DNA of 64,000 nucleotides, from contig NC_014158.1 of the NCBI RefSeq assembly GCF_000092225.1, positions 2,294,001 through 2,358,000 on the forward strand. Direction: 5' to 3'. The DNA is from Tsukamurella paurometabola DSM 20162. GTDB lineage: Bacteria > Actinomycetota > Actinomycetes > Mycobacteriales > Mycobacteriaceae. This document shows, in pieces, positions 45,579 through 54,529 of the stretch. A program made the position numbers and the translations under genes. The notes below the pieces were generated by a model. That model was not told where the DNA came from and ran no database searches. It saw only the letters and a list, made by a program, of their open reading frames with translations. Numbering within the stretch: position 1 is the stretch's first letter; each line of letters starts with the position of its first letter.

Positions 45579-46382
45579 CTACGACCCCTTCGCCGGGACG
45601 ACCTGCAGGTACACCGCCGTGAGAATGATGTTCGCGAAGAACAGCAACAGGAAGGTGATCACCACCGACTGGTTGACGGCATCGCCCACGCCCTTCGGTC
45701 CCCCACCCGGGTGCAGGCCCTTGTACGCGGCCACAACACCCGCGATCAGCCCGAAGACGAGTGCCTTGAACTCGCCGACCAGCAGGTCCGGCAGCTGCGC
45801 GAGTGCGGAGAAGGATGCGAGGTAGGCGCCCGGGGTGCCGTGCTGCAGAACGACGTTGAAGAAGTAGCCGCCCACCACGCCGACCACGGACACCAGGCCG
45901 TTGAGGAACATGCTCACCAGCATCATGCCCAGTACACGCGGAACCACGAGACGTTGTACCGGATTGATGCCCAAGACCTCCATGGCGGCGATCTCCTCGC
46001 GCACCGTACGAGCGCCGAGGTCGGCGCAGACGGCGCTACCTGCGGCACCGGCCACGAGCAGGGCGGTCACCACGGGAGCGCCCTGCTGGACCACTGCGAG
46101 CACGCTGGCCGCGCCGGTGAAGCTCTCGGCTCCGAGCTGGCCGATCAGCGAACCCGTCTGCAACGAGACGATCGCGCCGAACGGAACGGCTACGAGTGCG
46201 GTGGGGAGGATGGTGACGCTGGCGATGAACCAGGACTGCTCGATGAACTCGCGGTACTGGAAGGGACGGCGGAAGGTGTTGCGCACGATGTCGGCGAACA
46301 GCTGGAAGATCATTCCCGCCTGGGTCAGCGCGGACGTGCCACCCTGCGCGGCCTTGGCAACGCTGCGTTGAACGATCGACAC
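45579..46382 (-). CDS. yrbE4A: YrbE-type MlaE permease A
   Basis: 267 residues. First gene of the mce operon. Membrane helices and the coupling motif AGSAVCADLGARTVREEIAAMEVLGI (in part) identify it as the MlaE/YrbE A subunit. GTG start. The 4-number in the symbol only follows common naming; which mce locus (cholesterol or other lipid) is meant cannot be told from the sequence. Confidence 0.92.
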   Translation of the reverse strand: MSIVQRSVAKAAQGGTSALTQAGMIFQLFADIVRNTFRRPFQYREFIEQSWFIASVTILPTALVAVPFGAIVSLQTGSLIGQLGAESFTGAASVLAVVQQGAPVVTALLVAGAAGSAVCADLGARTVREEIAAMEVLGINPVQRLVVPRVLGMMLVSMFLNGLVSVVGVVGGYFFNVVLQHGTPGAYLASFSALAQLPDLLVGEFKALVFGLIAGVVAAYKGLHPGGGPKGVGDAVNQSVVITFLLLFFANIILTAVYLQVVPAKGS

Positions 46383-46793
46383 GGGACCCTCACACTGCTA
46401 CTAGCTTCCATCGGCCCCCACTTCCGAGGGGCACGCCACGTCCGCCGGTACTTCGGACGCCAACGCAGACTAGCGGTATCGGATAGGCGGACCCCAGACG
46501 ATCCGCACGTTGCAATACCGAACCACCACGACGTACTCCGGTTCGATCGGCCGGCGTCGCCTCCGACGAACCCTTCGGTGATGCAGATTCTCGGGCGGCT
46601 ACCAGACCGTCATCAGGCGTGTGAGCTGGCACAGCGACGCGCGTCACTCCCGCATCCCGGATGACACGGGGCCGCCGAACCCCTCGTCGCGGCGCACGAT
46701 CGCACGACATTCATCGATGTGTGCCGGAATACATTCGGAGATCCATGTGACGAACACCTCACGCCCGTCGAAGGACGATCGAGATGAGCGCGC
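46383..46793. other. Region upstream of the mce operon
   Basis: About 410 bases without a gene. On the minus strand TAGTCT around 46470 may be a -10 for the mce operon, leaving a leader of about 90 bases. No clear operator palindrome was found. A regulator of mce is not adjacent, since the TetR gene beyond faces an oxygenase. Confidence 0.35.
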
Positions 46794-47357
46794 TCAGTCC
46801 GGGTCACTCAGCGCCGCGGAGATCACCATGCGGTATCCGCGCTCCAGAGCGGCATCCGAGCGCAGCGTGCCGCTCTGATAGCCGATCAGCAGATACATCG
46901 CGATGCGCGCGAACGCATCGGCCCGCTCGGCGTCGTCGCGAAGCTCACGGTAAGTGTCACGAATGACGGCGTAGCGGGTGGCATCGACATCCGCCTGGAA
47001 AGCCTGCACCTGAGGGTCATGGGCAGCCCAGACCCGGATGGCGGCCTCGACATCCGAATGCAGGGTCAAGCCGATCTGCGTGAGGCGTTCGAGGCGTTCA
47101 GACGGGTCGGTGATCTCTTCCGCCTCGACGATCAGCCGGTGGCTCTGATCTTCGCGCCAGTAGGCGATCAGATCGGACCGGTACGCGTTCCAACTAGGAA
47201 AGGCGTGATAGAAGCTGCCCGTCGTCGCGCCGAGGTGATCGCACACCGATGCGAGCTTGAGGCCCGCATGCCCCTGTCGTGCCAGCACGTGCAGACCTGC
47301 GTCCAGGAGTCGTTCCCGCGCCCATCGAGTGGGCGCGGACTTGCTCTTCGGTTGCAT
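46794..47357 (-). CDS. TetR-family regulator
   Basis: 187 residues. Helix-turn-helix LKLASVCDHLGATTGSFYHAF (in part), with GSFYHAF as recognition helix, then a ligand domain (AIRVWAAHDPQVQAFQADVDATR). CGGAGGGTGG precedes the ATG at 47357. Divergent from an MpaB-family oxygenase, with an inverted repeat at that gene's promoter, so it probably represses it. Confidence 0.88.
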   Translation of the reverse strand: MQPKSKSAPTRWARERLLDAGLHVLARQGHAGLKLASVCDHLGATTGSFYHAFPSWNAYRSDLIAYWREDQSHRLIVEAEEITDPSERLERLTQIGLTLHSDVEAAIRVWAAHDPQVQAFQADVDATRYAVIRDTYRELRDDAERADAFARIAMYLLIGYQSGTLRSDAALERGYRMVISAALSDPD

Positions 47358-47384
47358 TGACCACCCTCCGCTCGATGTGACCTC

Positions 47385-47413
47385 TTGCACAGTACCGTAA
47401 CTCGACTTATGGT
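47385..47413 (+). promoter_or_regulatory. MpaB-oxygenase promoter with inverted repeat
   Basis: -35 TTGCAC (47385-47390), 17-base spacer, -10 TATGGT (47408-47413). An inverted repeat ACCGTAA-N6-TTATGGT (47394-47413, one mismatch) fills the spacer and -10, suited to TetR repression. Confidence 0.65.
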
Positions 47414-47439
47414 GAGATGCACGCACGAAGGAGGCCCAG

Positions 47440-48330
47440 ATGGCGCGCACACCTCGCTCGGCGGACCTGGATCCGCAGGTCGACTACCACCGGATCTATC
47501 GGGACCTCACCACCCTCGAATTCCCTTGGGACTTCACCCAGGCGCTCGGCTTCGCCCTGTTCCGCACGTACGCCGTCCCGAGTATCGGTCAGTTACTGCA
47601 CCGCACACGGGAATTCGAGGAGCGCACACAGAAGCGCTACGACGACACCGCGCTTCTCCTTGAAGTTCCCCTGCTCCATGGATTCGACGACGAGCGCGGG
47701 CGTGCCGCGGTGCGCCGGATCAACCAGATGCACAAGATGTACGACATCAGTAACGACGACATGCGATACGTTCTTGCGACGTTCGTCGTGGTACCGAAGC
47801 GGTGGATCGACGACTACGGATGGCGCCGCCTGACCGATGCCGAGGTGCAGGCGTCGGTGCTCTACTACCGGGACCTCGGCCGGCACATGGCGATTGCCGA
47901 TATGCCCGAATCCTATGAGGGCTTCGCTCACCTGATGGACGAGTACGAATCCGAGCACTACGCCTACGACGACGGTGCGCGCAAGGTCGCCGACGCCACA
48001 CTGGAACTCATGGCTTCGTTTCAGCCTGCCCTGGTGCGTCCCGCCGTCGACGTCTTCAGCCGCTCCGTCATGGATGACCGACTGTTGCGTGCCTTCCGCT
48101 ACCGGCGACCGAACCCGATCGCCCGGATGCTGTCACGAGGAGGGCTCAAGGTCAGGGCGGCGATCGTGGCACGGATGGCGCCGCGCACGAACCGGGTCTA
48201 CGTCCACGAGTCACCGCAGATCAAGAGTTACCCCAACGGATTCGCGGTCCGAGAGCTCGGTACCTTCGCGGGCGGATGCCCCGTCGACCACCGCAGGCTG
48301 CTCGCCGAACAATCGCACCGCGCCCGGTAG
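47440..48330 (+). CDS. MpaB-family (DUF2236) heme oxygenase
   Basis: 296 residues. The core block RRINQMHKMYDISNDDMRYVLATFV with its His is the heme-ligand region of DUF2236 proteins, the family of latex-clearing protein Lcp and fungal MpaB, which cleave isoprenoid double bonds or chains oxidatively (known). No signal peptide, so it acts inside the cell. AAGGAGG precedes the ATG. Likely substrate is an isoprenoid or other alkene (inference). Confidence 0.85.
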   Translation: MARTPRSADLDPQVDYHRIYRDLTTLEFPWDFTQALGFALFRTYAVPSIGQLLHRTREFEERTQKRYDDTALLLEVPLLHGFDDERGRAAVRRINQMHKMYDISNDDMRYVLATFVVVPKRWIDDYGWRRLTDAEVQASVLYYRDLGRHMAIADMPESYEGFAHLMDEYESEHYAYDDGARKVADATLELMASFQPALVRPAVDVFSRSVMDDRLLRAFRYRRPNPIARMLSRGGLKVRAAIVARMAPRTNRVYVHESPQIKSYPNGFAVRELGTFAGGCPVDHRRLLAEQSHRAR

Positions 48331-48333
48331 CGT
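48328..48333 (+). promoter_or_regulatory. -10 element built on the MpaB stop codon
   Basis: TAGCGT begins with the TAG stop of the oxygenase gene and is followed by 6 bases and the ATG of the GH10 gene at 48340, giving a leaderless promoter with no free intergenic sequence. Confidence 0.5.
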
Positions 48334-48339
48334 CGGGGG

Positions 48340-49485
48340 ATGTTCCGTCGTGCCGCACTCCTGTCGACGGTCGCACTTCTCGCTGCCGGCTGCGCGGCGG
48401 CGCCCCCATCAACGCCGGACCCGCCTCCCGACGAAACCGTGTGCGGCACCGACGCGGCCTCGCTCCGAACACTGGCGCAGCGGTCCGGAATCGACGTCGG
48501 GACCGCCTACAGATCCTCGTTCGCGCCCGGCGACACCTGCTACGAAGCCGTGGCGCGCGCCGCCTTCAGCTCGTTGACCACAGAGATCGGGACGATGACG
48601 AACACCGTCGCCCCCGAGGCAGGCCGTTTCGACTTCCGCGAGGCGGATGCGGTCGCCGAGACCGCCCGCCGCAGCGGGCAACGCTTCCAGATCCATTCAC
48701 TGATCTGGGATCCGCTCGACCAACAGGCGTGGGGAATCGTGCCTGCGTACGCGCAGCGGATGAGCGATCCGGCGCGCCACGACTTCCTGCTCGAACTGGT
48801 CACCGCGGTGGTCCGGCGATACGCCGGGTCGGCCGACACCGTGACCGTGGTGAACGAGCCCTTCGACCAGCGCGGCAACCTGCAGCGCAACGCCTGGTGG
48901 CGGACCACGGGCGATGACCGGTACATCGTGGACGCCTTCCGCGCCGCCCGGCTGGCCGCACCGAAGATGAAGCTGTACCTCAACGAGCACAGTGCGGAGA
49001 CCGTCAGCGACAAGTCGACTGCGCTGCTGACCTTGGCCCGGAAACTCAAGGCCATGAGCGTCGACGTGGAGAGCGACGGCACCCGCGTCCGCAAGCCACT
49101 GATCGACGGTGTCGGATTCCAGGCACACATGCTCGGCGGAGCCGATCAGCAACCATCCGTCGCCGATATGCGAACCAATCTCCGCAGGTTCATCGACGCC
49201 GGACTGGAGGTGCGGCTGACCGAACTCGACGTGCGGATCCCCACCGAAGACGGACAGTCCACCACGGCGGACCAGCGACGCCAGGGCGAGGTGTACCGCA
49301 CCATGGTGTCGCTGTGTCGAGAACTGCGCCGCTGCACCGGCGCTACGGTCTGGGGCTTCACGGACAAGCGCTCCTGGATCACCGACTATCCCGCAACCTT
49401 CTCCGGATACGGCAACGCGAATCTGCTCGACGCGCACTACCGCCCGAAACCCGCCTGGGACGGCATTCGCGCCGCTCTGAGCTGA
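48340..49485 (+). CDS. GH10 endo-beta-1,4-xylanase-like lipoprotein
   Basis: 381 residues. Lipobox LLAAGC (Cys18), then a GH10 barrel: LTTEIGTMTN at strand 3, acid/base Glu173 in VVNEPF, HMLGG region and nucleophile Glu295 in TELDV, with WGFTDKRSW near the end. Both catalytic Glu are intact. Cleaves xylan or a related beta-1,4 polymer at the cell surface. No carbohydrate-binding module or sugar transporter nearby, so a plant-polymer operon is absent. Leaderless start. Confidence 0.9.
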   Translation: MFRRAALLSTVALLAAGCAAAPPSTPDPPPDETVCGTDAASLRTLAQRSGIDVGTAYRSSFAPGDTCYEAVARAAFSSLTTEIGTMTNTVAPEAGRFDFREADAVAETARRSGQRFQIHSLIWDPLDQQAWGIVPAYAQRMSDPARHDFLLELVTAVVRRYAGSADTVTVVNEPFDQRGNLQRNAWWRTTGDDRYIVDAFRAARLAAPKMKLYLNEHSAETVSDKSTALLTLARKLKAMSVDVESDGTRVRKPLIDGVGFQAHMLGGADQQPSVADMRTNLRRFIDAGLEVRLTELDVRIPTEDGQSTTADQRRQGEVYRTMVSLCRELRRCTGATVWGFTDKRSWITDYPATFSGYGNANLLDAHYRPKPAWDGIRAALS

Positions 49486-49637
49486 CGCCGAGATACCGCG
49501 ATGATGTCCGACACACTGCGCGGACAACCAGTCAATTCATACTCCGGACGTGAAGACTTCCCCACCGCACATAATGGGCTGGCGTCACTCTCTCCCGTTC
49601 TGCCTGAGAGGCCTGTCCCGCCGCCCAGGCAACACCA

Positions 49638-50003
49638 TCAGAAGGGCGCGAGCGGGTTATCGAAACCGGGATTACTGCGGGGGTGATCGCCGGAATCGAT
49701 GGGCACCGCCGCATTCGGCCCGGAATTGTTCGCGGTCCGGCTGTCATCGCTCACATTGCCCGGCTGCAGTGCATTACCGGGCACCACGATCGTGCCGTGC
49801 CCGGCGCCCTGCGGACCGATCCCCTGGTTCTGACCGGGGCTCACCACGTGATCCTCGTGATACCCGCTCGGACTACCCGGGACCGGGCTCGCCGCGGCGG
49901 ACCCCACGCCGAAAATCGCACCCGCGGCGCCGAGGGCGAGGACGCCCGCGCCGATCTTCGTGATCACCGCGGAAGACGTCTTCGTATTCACGTTCACATT
50001 CAT
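49638..50003 (-). CDS. Small secreted protein of unknown function
   Basis: 121 residues. Signal peptide ending in AxA (AGVLALGAAGAIFGVGSAAASP), then a flexible Gly/Asn/Pro/Ser-rich mature part (SPGQNQGIGPQGAGHG, NNSGPNAAVPID) with no regular fold apparent. GGAGGTCAAGAA precedes the ATG. Upstream DNA on the minus strand is AT-rich with a palindrome-like ACCGGTCGG...CGACCGGT (about 50044-50074). Confidence 0.65.
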   Translation of the reverse strand: MNVNVNTKTSSAVITKIGAGVLALGAAGAIFGVGSAAASPVPGSPSGYHEDHVVSPGQNQGIGPQGAGHGTIVVPGNALQPGNVSDDSRTANNSGPNAAVPIDSGDHPRSNPGFDNPLAPF

Positions 50004-50412
50004 TTCTTGACCTCCATCGCGATTCTTTCAAATACCGGTCGGCTGAGTTCACTTTTTCTTTCTCGACCGGTCTACTTTCGAGTATCCACACCGGGCGACC
50101 GCGGTGCCAACGTCAAGCGAACAAATAGCGATCCGTTCACGAACTCTTCGTATTCGCGGCGGCGCGTTTCATGGAACCGTCACCGCGTCTTTCTTGGTTC
50201 TCGATATTCCTATGCCAGCCCGACTCGGTGCGACTGTCCGACGCCGCCGAAGAACCACCATCGAGGGCCTCGTAGTGTGAGGTCCGAACCTTCTCACGGA
50301 CGGAACGGACGATCATGGTCATGGCAGATGTCGTGGGCCACCGTCGCCTCGCGCGAACAGGGAGCCCCTGAGCGGCGACGGGACGGCCACCTACCCCCGG
50401 GCCGCGGTCGCC
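50004..50412. other. Gap between secreted protein and MFS gene
   Basis: About 400 bases. It holds the likely promoter of the secreted protein, an inverted repeat of ACCGGTC/GACCGGT at about 50044-50074, and the probable true start region of the MFS gene. No other gene seen. Confidence 0.3.
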
Positions 50413-51810
50413 GTGCTGTGCGCCGCCGGGATCGTGGTCGCCCTCATGCAGACCATCATCGTGCCGCTGATTCCGGAGTTGCCCGATATGCTCCATGCCT
50501 CCCCGAGCAATGCGTCGTGGACCCTGACCATCACCCTCCTGGTCGGTGCGGTCGGCACCCCGATCGCCGGGAGGCTCGGCGATATGTTCGGCAAGCGGCG
50601 CGTACTTCTCGGGACGATGACTGCTGTCGCTGTCGGCTCCACGGTCTGCGCGATGTCGCCCGCCTTCATTCCGTTCCTGCTCGGCCGCGGCCTGCAGGGT
50701 CTTGGTATCGGTGCGATCGCGGTCGGCATCAGCATCTTGCGCGACATCGTGCCCGCCGCCCGTCTCGGTTCCGCAGTGGGCACGATGAGCGCCTCGCTCG
50801 GCGTCGGTGGCGCACTCGGTCTGCCGATCGCCGCCGTGATCGCGCGGCACGTCAATTGGCACGCGCTCTTCTGGGTGTGCGCGATCGCCGCCGTGGCCTG
50901 CGGTGTCGCCATCTTCCGACTCGTGCCGACCGGCCCCGCCGATCCCGGCGGTAGCTTCGACGCAGTGGGCACCGCCGGCCTCACCGTGGTGCTCACCCTG
51001 ATCCTGCTTCCGCTGTCCAAGGCGGCCGAGTGGGGCTGGACCTCCCCCGTCACGCTCACTCTGTTCGCCGCGTTCCTGCTGGCGGGTTCCCTGTGGTGGC
51101 GCTACGAACTGCGAACCCCGAACGCACTGATCGACGTTCGCACCCTGCTGCGTCGGCCGATCCTGCTCACCAACGCCGCCTCGGTGGCCACCGGCTTCGC
51201 CTTCTACGCGATGCAACTCATGCCGATCCAGATCCTGATGGCGCCGGACTCCGCACCCACCGGTCTCGGACTGGGCATGGTGAACGCGAGTCTGGTGCTG
51301 ATGCCGAGCGGCCTCGTCATGTTCGCCTTCACCCGGGTCAGCGCCCGGATCACCGATCGCCACGGAGCCCGGCTCTCGCTGGCGCTCGGCGCCGTCGTGA
51401 TCGCGGGCGGGTACCTGATCCTGTTGCTGGCGATCGTCGGACCCTGGCCCGTCGGGTGGTGGTGGATTCTCGCGTCCAGTGCGACCGTCGGAGCAGGCCT
51501 CGGCATCGCCTACTCGGCGATGCCCGCACTCATCATGGCCGTCGTTCCGGTGGAACAGACCGGTGAAGCCAACGGCGTCAACGCCCTCATGCGGTCGGTG
51601 GGCACGGCCACCGCCACTGCCGTCGTCGCGATGGTCCTCACTGGCGACGCCGTCAGCACCATGACCCTGGACGGCAACGTGGAGACCCCCTCGTCCGGCG
51701 CCTACACCGCCACCACCCTGCTCGGCCTCACGATCTGCCTCCTGGCGGCGATCTGCGCCCTCGCCATCCCCCGTCTCCGGCCCGGCTCGGCGATAGCGAG
51801 CCGGTGTTAA
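50413..51810 (+). CDS. MFS drug-efflux-type transporter
   Basis: About 465 residues, 14-helix DHA2-type major facilitator: GRLGDMFGKRRVLLGTM (motif A), LGRGLQGLGIGAI (motif B) and MSASLGVGGALGLPIAAVI (motif C) are clear, which points to export. The first helix starts at the GTG 50413; no ATG, GTG or TTG is in frame just upstream, but a CTG at 50368 after AACAGGGAG would add 15 residues with a better-placed ribosome site. The TAA stop doubles as the -10 of the lipase gene. Confidence 0.85.
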   Translation: MLCAAGIVVALMQTIIVPLIPELPDMLHASPSNASWTLTITLLVGAVGTPIAGRLGDMFGKRRVLLGTMTAVAVGSTVCAMSPAFIPFLLGRGLQGLGIGAIAVGISILRDIVPAARLGSAVGTMSASLGVGGALGLPIAAVIARHVNWHALFWVCAIAAVACGVAIFRLVPTGPADPGGSFDAVGTAGLTVVLTLILLPLSKAAEWGWTSPVTLTLFAAFLLAGSLWWRYELRTPNALIDVRTLLRRPILLTNAASVATGFAFYAMQLMPIQILMAPDSAPTGLGLGMVNASLVLMPSGLVMFAFTRVSARITDRHGARLSLALGAVVIAGGYLILLLAIVGPWPVGWWWILASSATVGAGLGIAYSAMPALIMAVVPVEQTGEANGVNALMRSVGTATATAVVAMVLTGDAVSTMTLDGNVETPSSGAYTATTLLGLTICLLAAICALAIPRLRPGSAIASRC

Positions 51811-51813
51811 GTT
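51808..51813 (+). promoter_or_regulatory. -10 element built on the MFS stop codon
   Basis: TAAGTT starts with the TAA stop of the MFS gene and is followed by 6 bases and the GTG at 51820, the same arrangement as at 48328. Confidence 0.5.
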
Positions 51814-51819
51814 GGCGTG

Positions 51820-53010
51820 GTGCCGATCACACCGTCCACCCTCTCCCGAACGGTACGTGAGCGCGTCGATGCCCTGATGCGAAGCCTCATCACACCAGAC
51901 CCGGTCACTCCGATCGCGGAGCCCGACTGGTCGGGTATGGATGCCCGCCACTACGCGGGGCCGGTGCCCTCGGCCGGTACTCCGATCGACCGGGTCCCTC
52001 TCGCCGCCGGCCTGTGGGTGGACGCTGCGGCCGACGCACATCGGTTCCTCTACGCCACGACCAACCAGCACGGACCGGCCGTGAGCACCGCCGCGCTCTT
52101 CCTTCCGGACGGCGACCCTCCCACCGGCGGGTGGCCCGTGATCGCGTGGGCGCACGGCACCGTCGGACTGGGCGACGACGCGACTCCATCCGCGCAATCG
52201 CAGTCCGATCGCCAGCAGTTCTACCTGGGGCACTGGCTCGACCGGGGCTACGCGGTGGTCGCCAGCGACTACGCGGGGCTGGGCACTCCCGGCCTGATGA
52301 GCTACTTGAACGGGAAGGTCGAGGCGCACAACCTGATCGACTCGGTGCACGCCGCGCGCGGTTTCGACGTTCCGCTGTCAACCCGGTGGGCCCTGGTCGG
52401 GCAGTCGCAGGGTGCGGGCGCCGCGATGAACGGCGCCCGATACGCGAGGGAGTTCGGTGCCGGCTACGACCTCGACCTGCGCGGCGTCGTAGCCACTGGA
52501 ACCCCGGCGAACATCGAGCGGATCACCCAGTTTCTCGGGCCTTCCTTCCCACCAGTACGGCTTCCACTCAACACCACCACCTACACCGCCTACATCCTCG
52601 CCGGGTTCCGGGACGCCCGGCCCGACCTCGAGGTGGACGGTCTACTCAGCGAGGAGGGCCGCCGGATCGTGGGGCTCGCCGAGACACTGAGCCTGTACGA
52701 CCTGCGCGAAAAGGTCCGCGGCGCGGACCTGCGGACCTGGGTGACCCGGCCGCTGCGAAGCATTCCCGGAGTGTACGGCGCTCTCGCCGACCACATGTCG
52801 ACGCCGGTGTCGGGGTACGACCGGCCCATCTTCCTCGGCCACGGCCTCACCGATATCGATGTGCCCGTAGCTTCCGGTCTGTCGCTGGCGGCGGCGTTGC
52901 GCCTGCACCGCCAGCCGGTGTCGGTGCACCTGTACCCCACCGATCACTTCGGAACCGTGTACGCCGCAGCCGACGATGCTGCGGACTTCGTGGCCCGCGT
53001 CATGCCCTGA
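51820..53010 (+). CDS. Secretory-lipase-family alpha/beta hydrolase
   Basis: 396 residues. The lipase LIP family plan (PF03583): AWAHGTVGLG oxyanion region, nucleophile elbow VGQSQGAGA, acid in GLTDIDVPV and His in TDHFGTV. No signal peptide is visible, unusual for a family named for secreted enzymes. GTG at 51820 rather than 51817 is chosen because TAAGTT lies 6 bases upstream. Followed by an SDR 23 bases on. Confidence 0.87.
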   Translation: MPITPSTLSRTVRERVDALMRSLITPDPVTPIAEPDWSGMDARHYAGPVPSAGTPIDRVPLAAGLWVDAAADAHRFLYATTNQHGPAVSTAALFLPDGDPPTGGWPVIAWAHGTVGLGDDATPSAQSQSDRQQFYLGHWLDRGYAVVASDYAGLGTPGLMSYLNGKVEAHNLIDSVHAARGFDVPLSTRWALVGQSQGAGAAMNGARYAREFGAGYDLDLRGVVATGTPANIERITQFLGPSFPPVRLPLNTTTYTAYILAGFRDARPDLEVDGLLSEEGRRIVGLAETLSLYDLREKVRGADLRTWVTRPLRSIPGVYGALADHMSTPVSGYDRPIFLGHGLTDIDVPVASGLSLAAALRLHRQPVSVHLYPTDHFGTVYAAADDAADFVARVMP

Positions 53011-53033
53011 TCACACACCGAAAGGAGAACAAC

Positions 53034-53861
53034 GTGAGGGACTTCCACGACAAGGTCGCGGTGATCACCGGCGCGGCGTCGGGTATGGGGCGCGAGCTCG
53101 CGCTCGAACTCGCGCGCCGGGGAGCGCGGCTGTCACTGTGCGACTACGATCCGGCGGGACTTGAGGAGACCGCGGAATCGGCTCGCGCGATCGGCGCCGA
53201 GGTACACGTCAAGGTGGTGAACGTCGGTGAGCGGGAACAGATCCTCGCCTATGCCGATGAGGTCGTCGAGCACTACGGCGTGGTCAACCTGTTGTTCAAC
53301 AACGCCGGCGTCGCGCATCATGCGCCGGTAGAGCAGACGTCCTTCAAGGAATACGACCGGGTGATGGACATCGACTTCTGGGGCGTCGTGAACGGCACGA
53401 AGGCCTTTCTGCCACATCTGATCGCATCGGGCGATGCGCACATCGTGAACACCTCGTCGATCTTCGGCCTGTTCGCGGTGGGCGGTCAGAGCGCTTACAA
53501 CGCAGCCAAGTTCGCCGTCCGTGGATTCACCGAGGCGCTCCGGATCGAGATGCTCTCGAGCGATCACGCCGTGGGTGTCAGCTGCGTGCACCCGGGTGGG
53601 ATCAAAACCGCGATCTGTCGCAATGCCACCGTCGCGGAGGGGCAGAACCAGGCCGCGTTCGCGGCGTTCTTCGATCAGCACCTCGCTCGAACCGAGGCGG
53701 ACGCCGCGGCACGCACCATCCTCGACGGTGTGCGGCACAACCGCGGCAAGATCCTGATCGGTGCCGATGCCCGGGTGAGCGACGCGCTGGTCCGGCTCAC
53801 GGGCTCGGTGTACCAGCGGTTCAACGCGCTCGTCGATGGTCAGCTCGGTAGATTCCTCTAA
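53034..53861 (+). CDS. Short-chain dehydrogenase
   Basis: 275 residues. TGAASGMG (NAD(P) site), NNAG at LLFNNAGVAHH, Ser in NTSSIFG and YNAAK catalytic pair. C-terminal part (ICRNATVAEGQNQAAF, GADARVSDALVRL) resembles the lipid-related SDRs often paired with hydrolases in mycobacteria. AAAGGAG precedes the GTG. Likely co-transcribed with the lipase. Confidence 0.9.
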   Translation: MRDFHDKVAVITGAASGMGRELALELARRGARLSLCDYDPAGLEETAESARAIGAEVHVKVVNVGEREQILAYADEVVEHYGVVNLLFNNAGVAHHAPVEQTSFKEYDRVMDIDFWGVVNGTKAFLPHLIASGDAHIVNTSSIFGLFAVGGQSAYNAAKFAVRGFTEALRIEMLSSDHAVGVSCVHPGGIKTAICRNATVAEGQNQAAFAAFFDQHLARTEADAAARTILDGVRHNRGKILIGADARVSDALVRLTGSVYQRFNALVDGQLGRFL

Positions 53862-53868
53862 CGCCCGA

Positions 53869-54525
53869 TCAGACCACGACGCCCTGCGCCGCCGCCTTCG
53901 AGCGGAGCGCGGCGAGGAGATCATCGCGCATCGAATCCCACGTCTGACCCGCCTCCCCCTGTAACCCGAGCGGCTGCAGCATGAGGAGGCCGCGCATCGC
54001 GGCCAGCACCGTCAGAACCCATTCGCCGAATCCGTCCACCCGAGCCAACCCGGGGAGCGCAGTCGCGGTCGATGACCGGGCGATGAGGTGCGCGATGGTC
54101 GAGTTCTCCGCCATCCGTTCCCGGATCTCCGGATCCGTCCGCGAGAGCGCCAGCATTTCGGAGATGACCCCCACGACGGGCTGGCGCCGGTGCATCTCCC
54201 AGAGCGAATCGAGGAGCTCCACGCAGCGGTCCCACTCCGACACCGAGGTGGACTCGGGGCGGCCCATCTGCACCGCCGGCCCGGACTCGGCGAGAGTCTG
54301 TGCGAACCGCTTCAACGCCGCATCGACGAGGGCCAGCTTGGTCCCGTAGTGGTGCTGCTGGGCTCCGTGGGTCAGGCCGGCGCGCGCGGCGACCGCCCGG
54401 GTGGTCGTCCCGGTGTACCCCACCTCGGCGAGGCTCTCGATGGTCGCATCGAGCAGCGCGGTGCGAGTCGTCTCGCGCCGCTGCTCCTGCGTCCGCCGCG
54501 GTGGGCGGGCCGATCCATCACTCAC
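53869..54525 (-). CDS. TetR-family regulator
   Basis: 218 residues. Helix-turn-helix with TTRAVAARAGLTHGAQQHHYG, a variant recognition helix. GTG at 54525 follows TACTGT (54532-54537) by 6 bases, so it is leaderless with its -10 in the end of the amine oxidase gene. It converges on the SDR with 7 bases between. Targets may be the SDR/lipase pair or the oxidase. Confidence 0.87.
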   Translation of the reverse strand: MSDGSARPPRRTQEQRRETTRTALLDATIESLAEVGYTGTTTRAVAARAGLTHGAQQHHYGTKLALVDAALKRFAQTLAESGPAVQMGRPESTSVSEWDRCVELLDSLWEMHRRQPVVGVISEMLALSRTDPEIRERMAENSTIAHLIARSSTATALPGLARVDGFGEWVLTVLAAMRGLLMLQPLGLQGEAGQTWDSMRDDLLAALRSKAAAQGVVV

Positions 54526-54529
54526 ACCA

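Noticed and set aside
49575-49640. Minus-strand CTCTCAGGCA followed by GGGAGAG, resembling part of a glycine riboswitch
   Set aside because: The 5' half of the aptamer is missing, and the segment lies after the end of a gene with no glycine gene downstream.
50137-52350. Very long minus-strand open frame of over 700 codons
   Set aside because: It is an Arg/Gly/His-rich shadow of the MFS and lipase genes, which have clear motifs on the plus strand.
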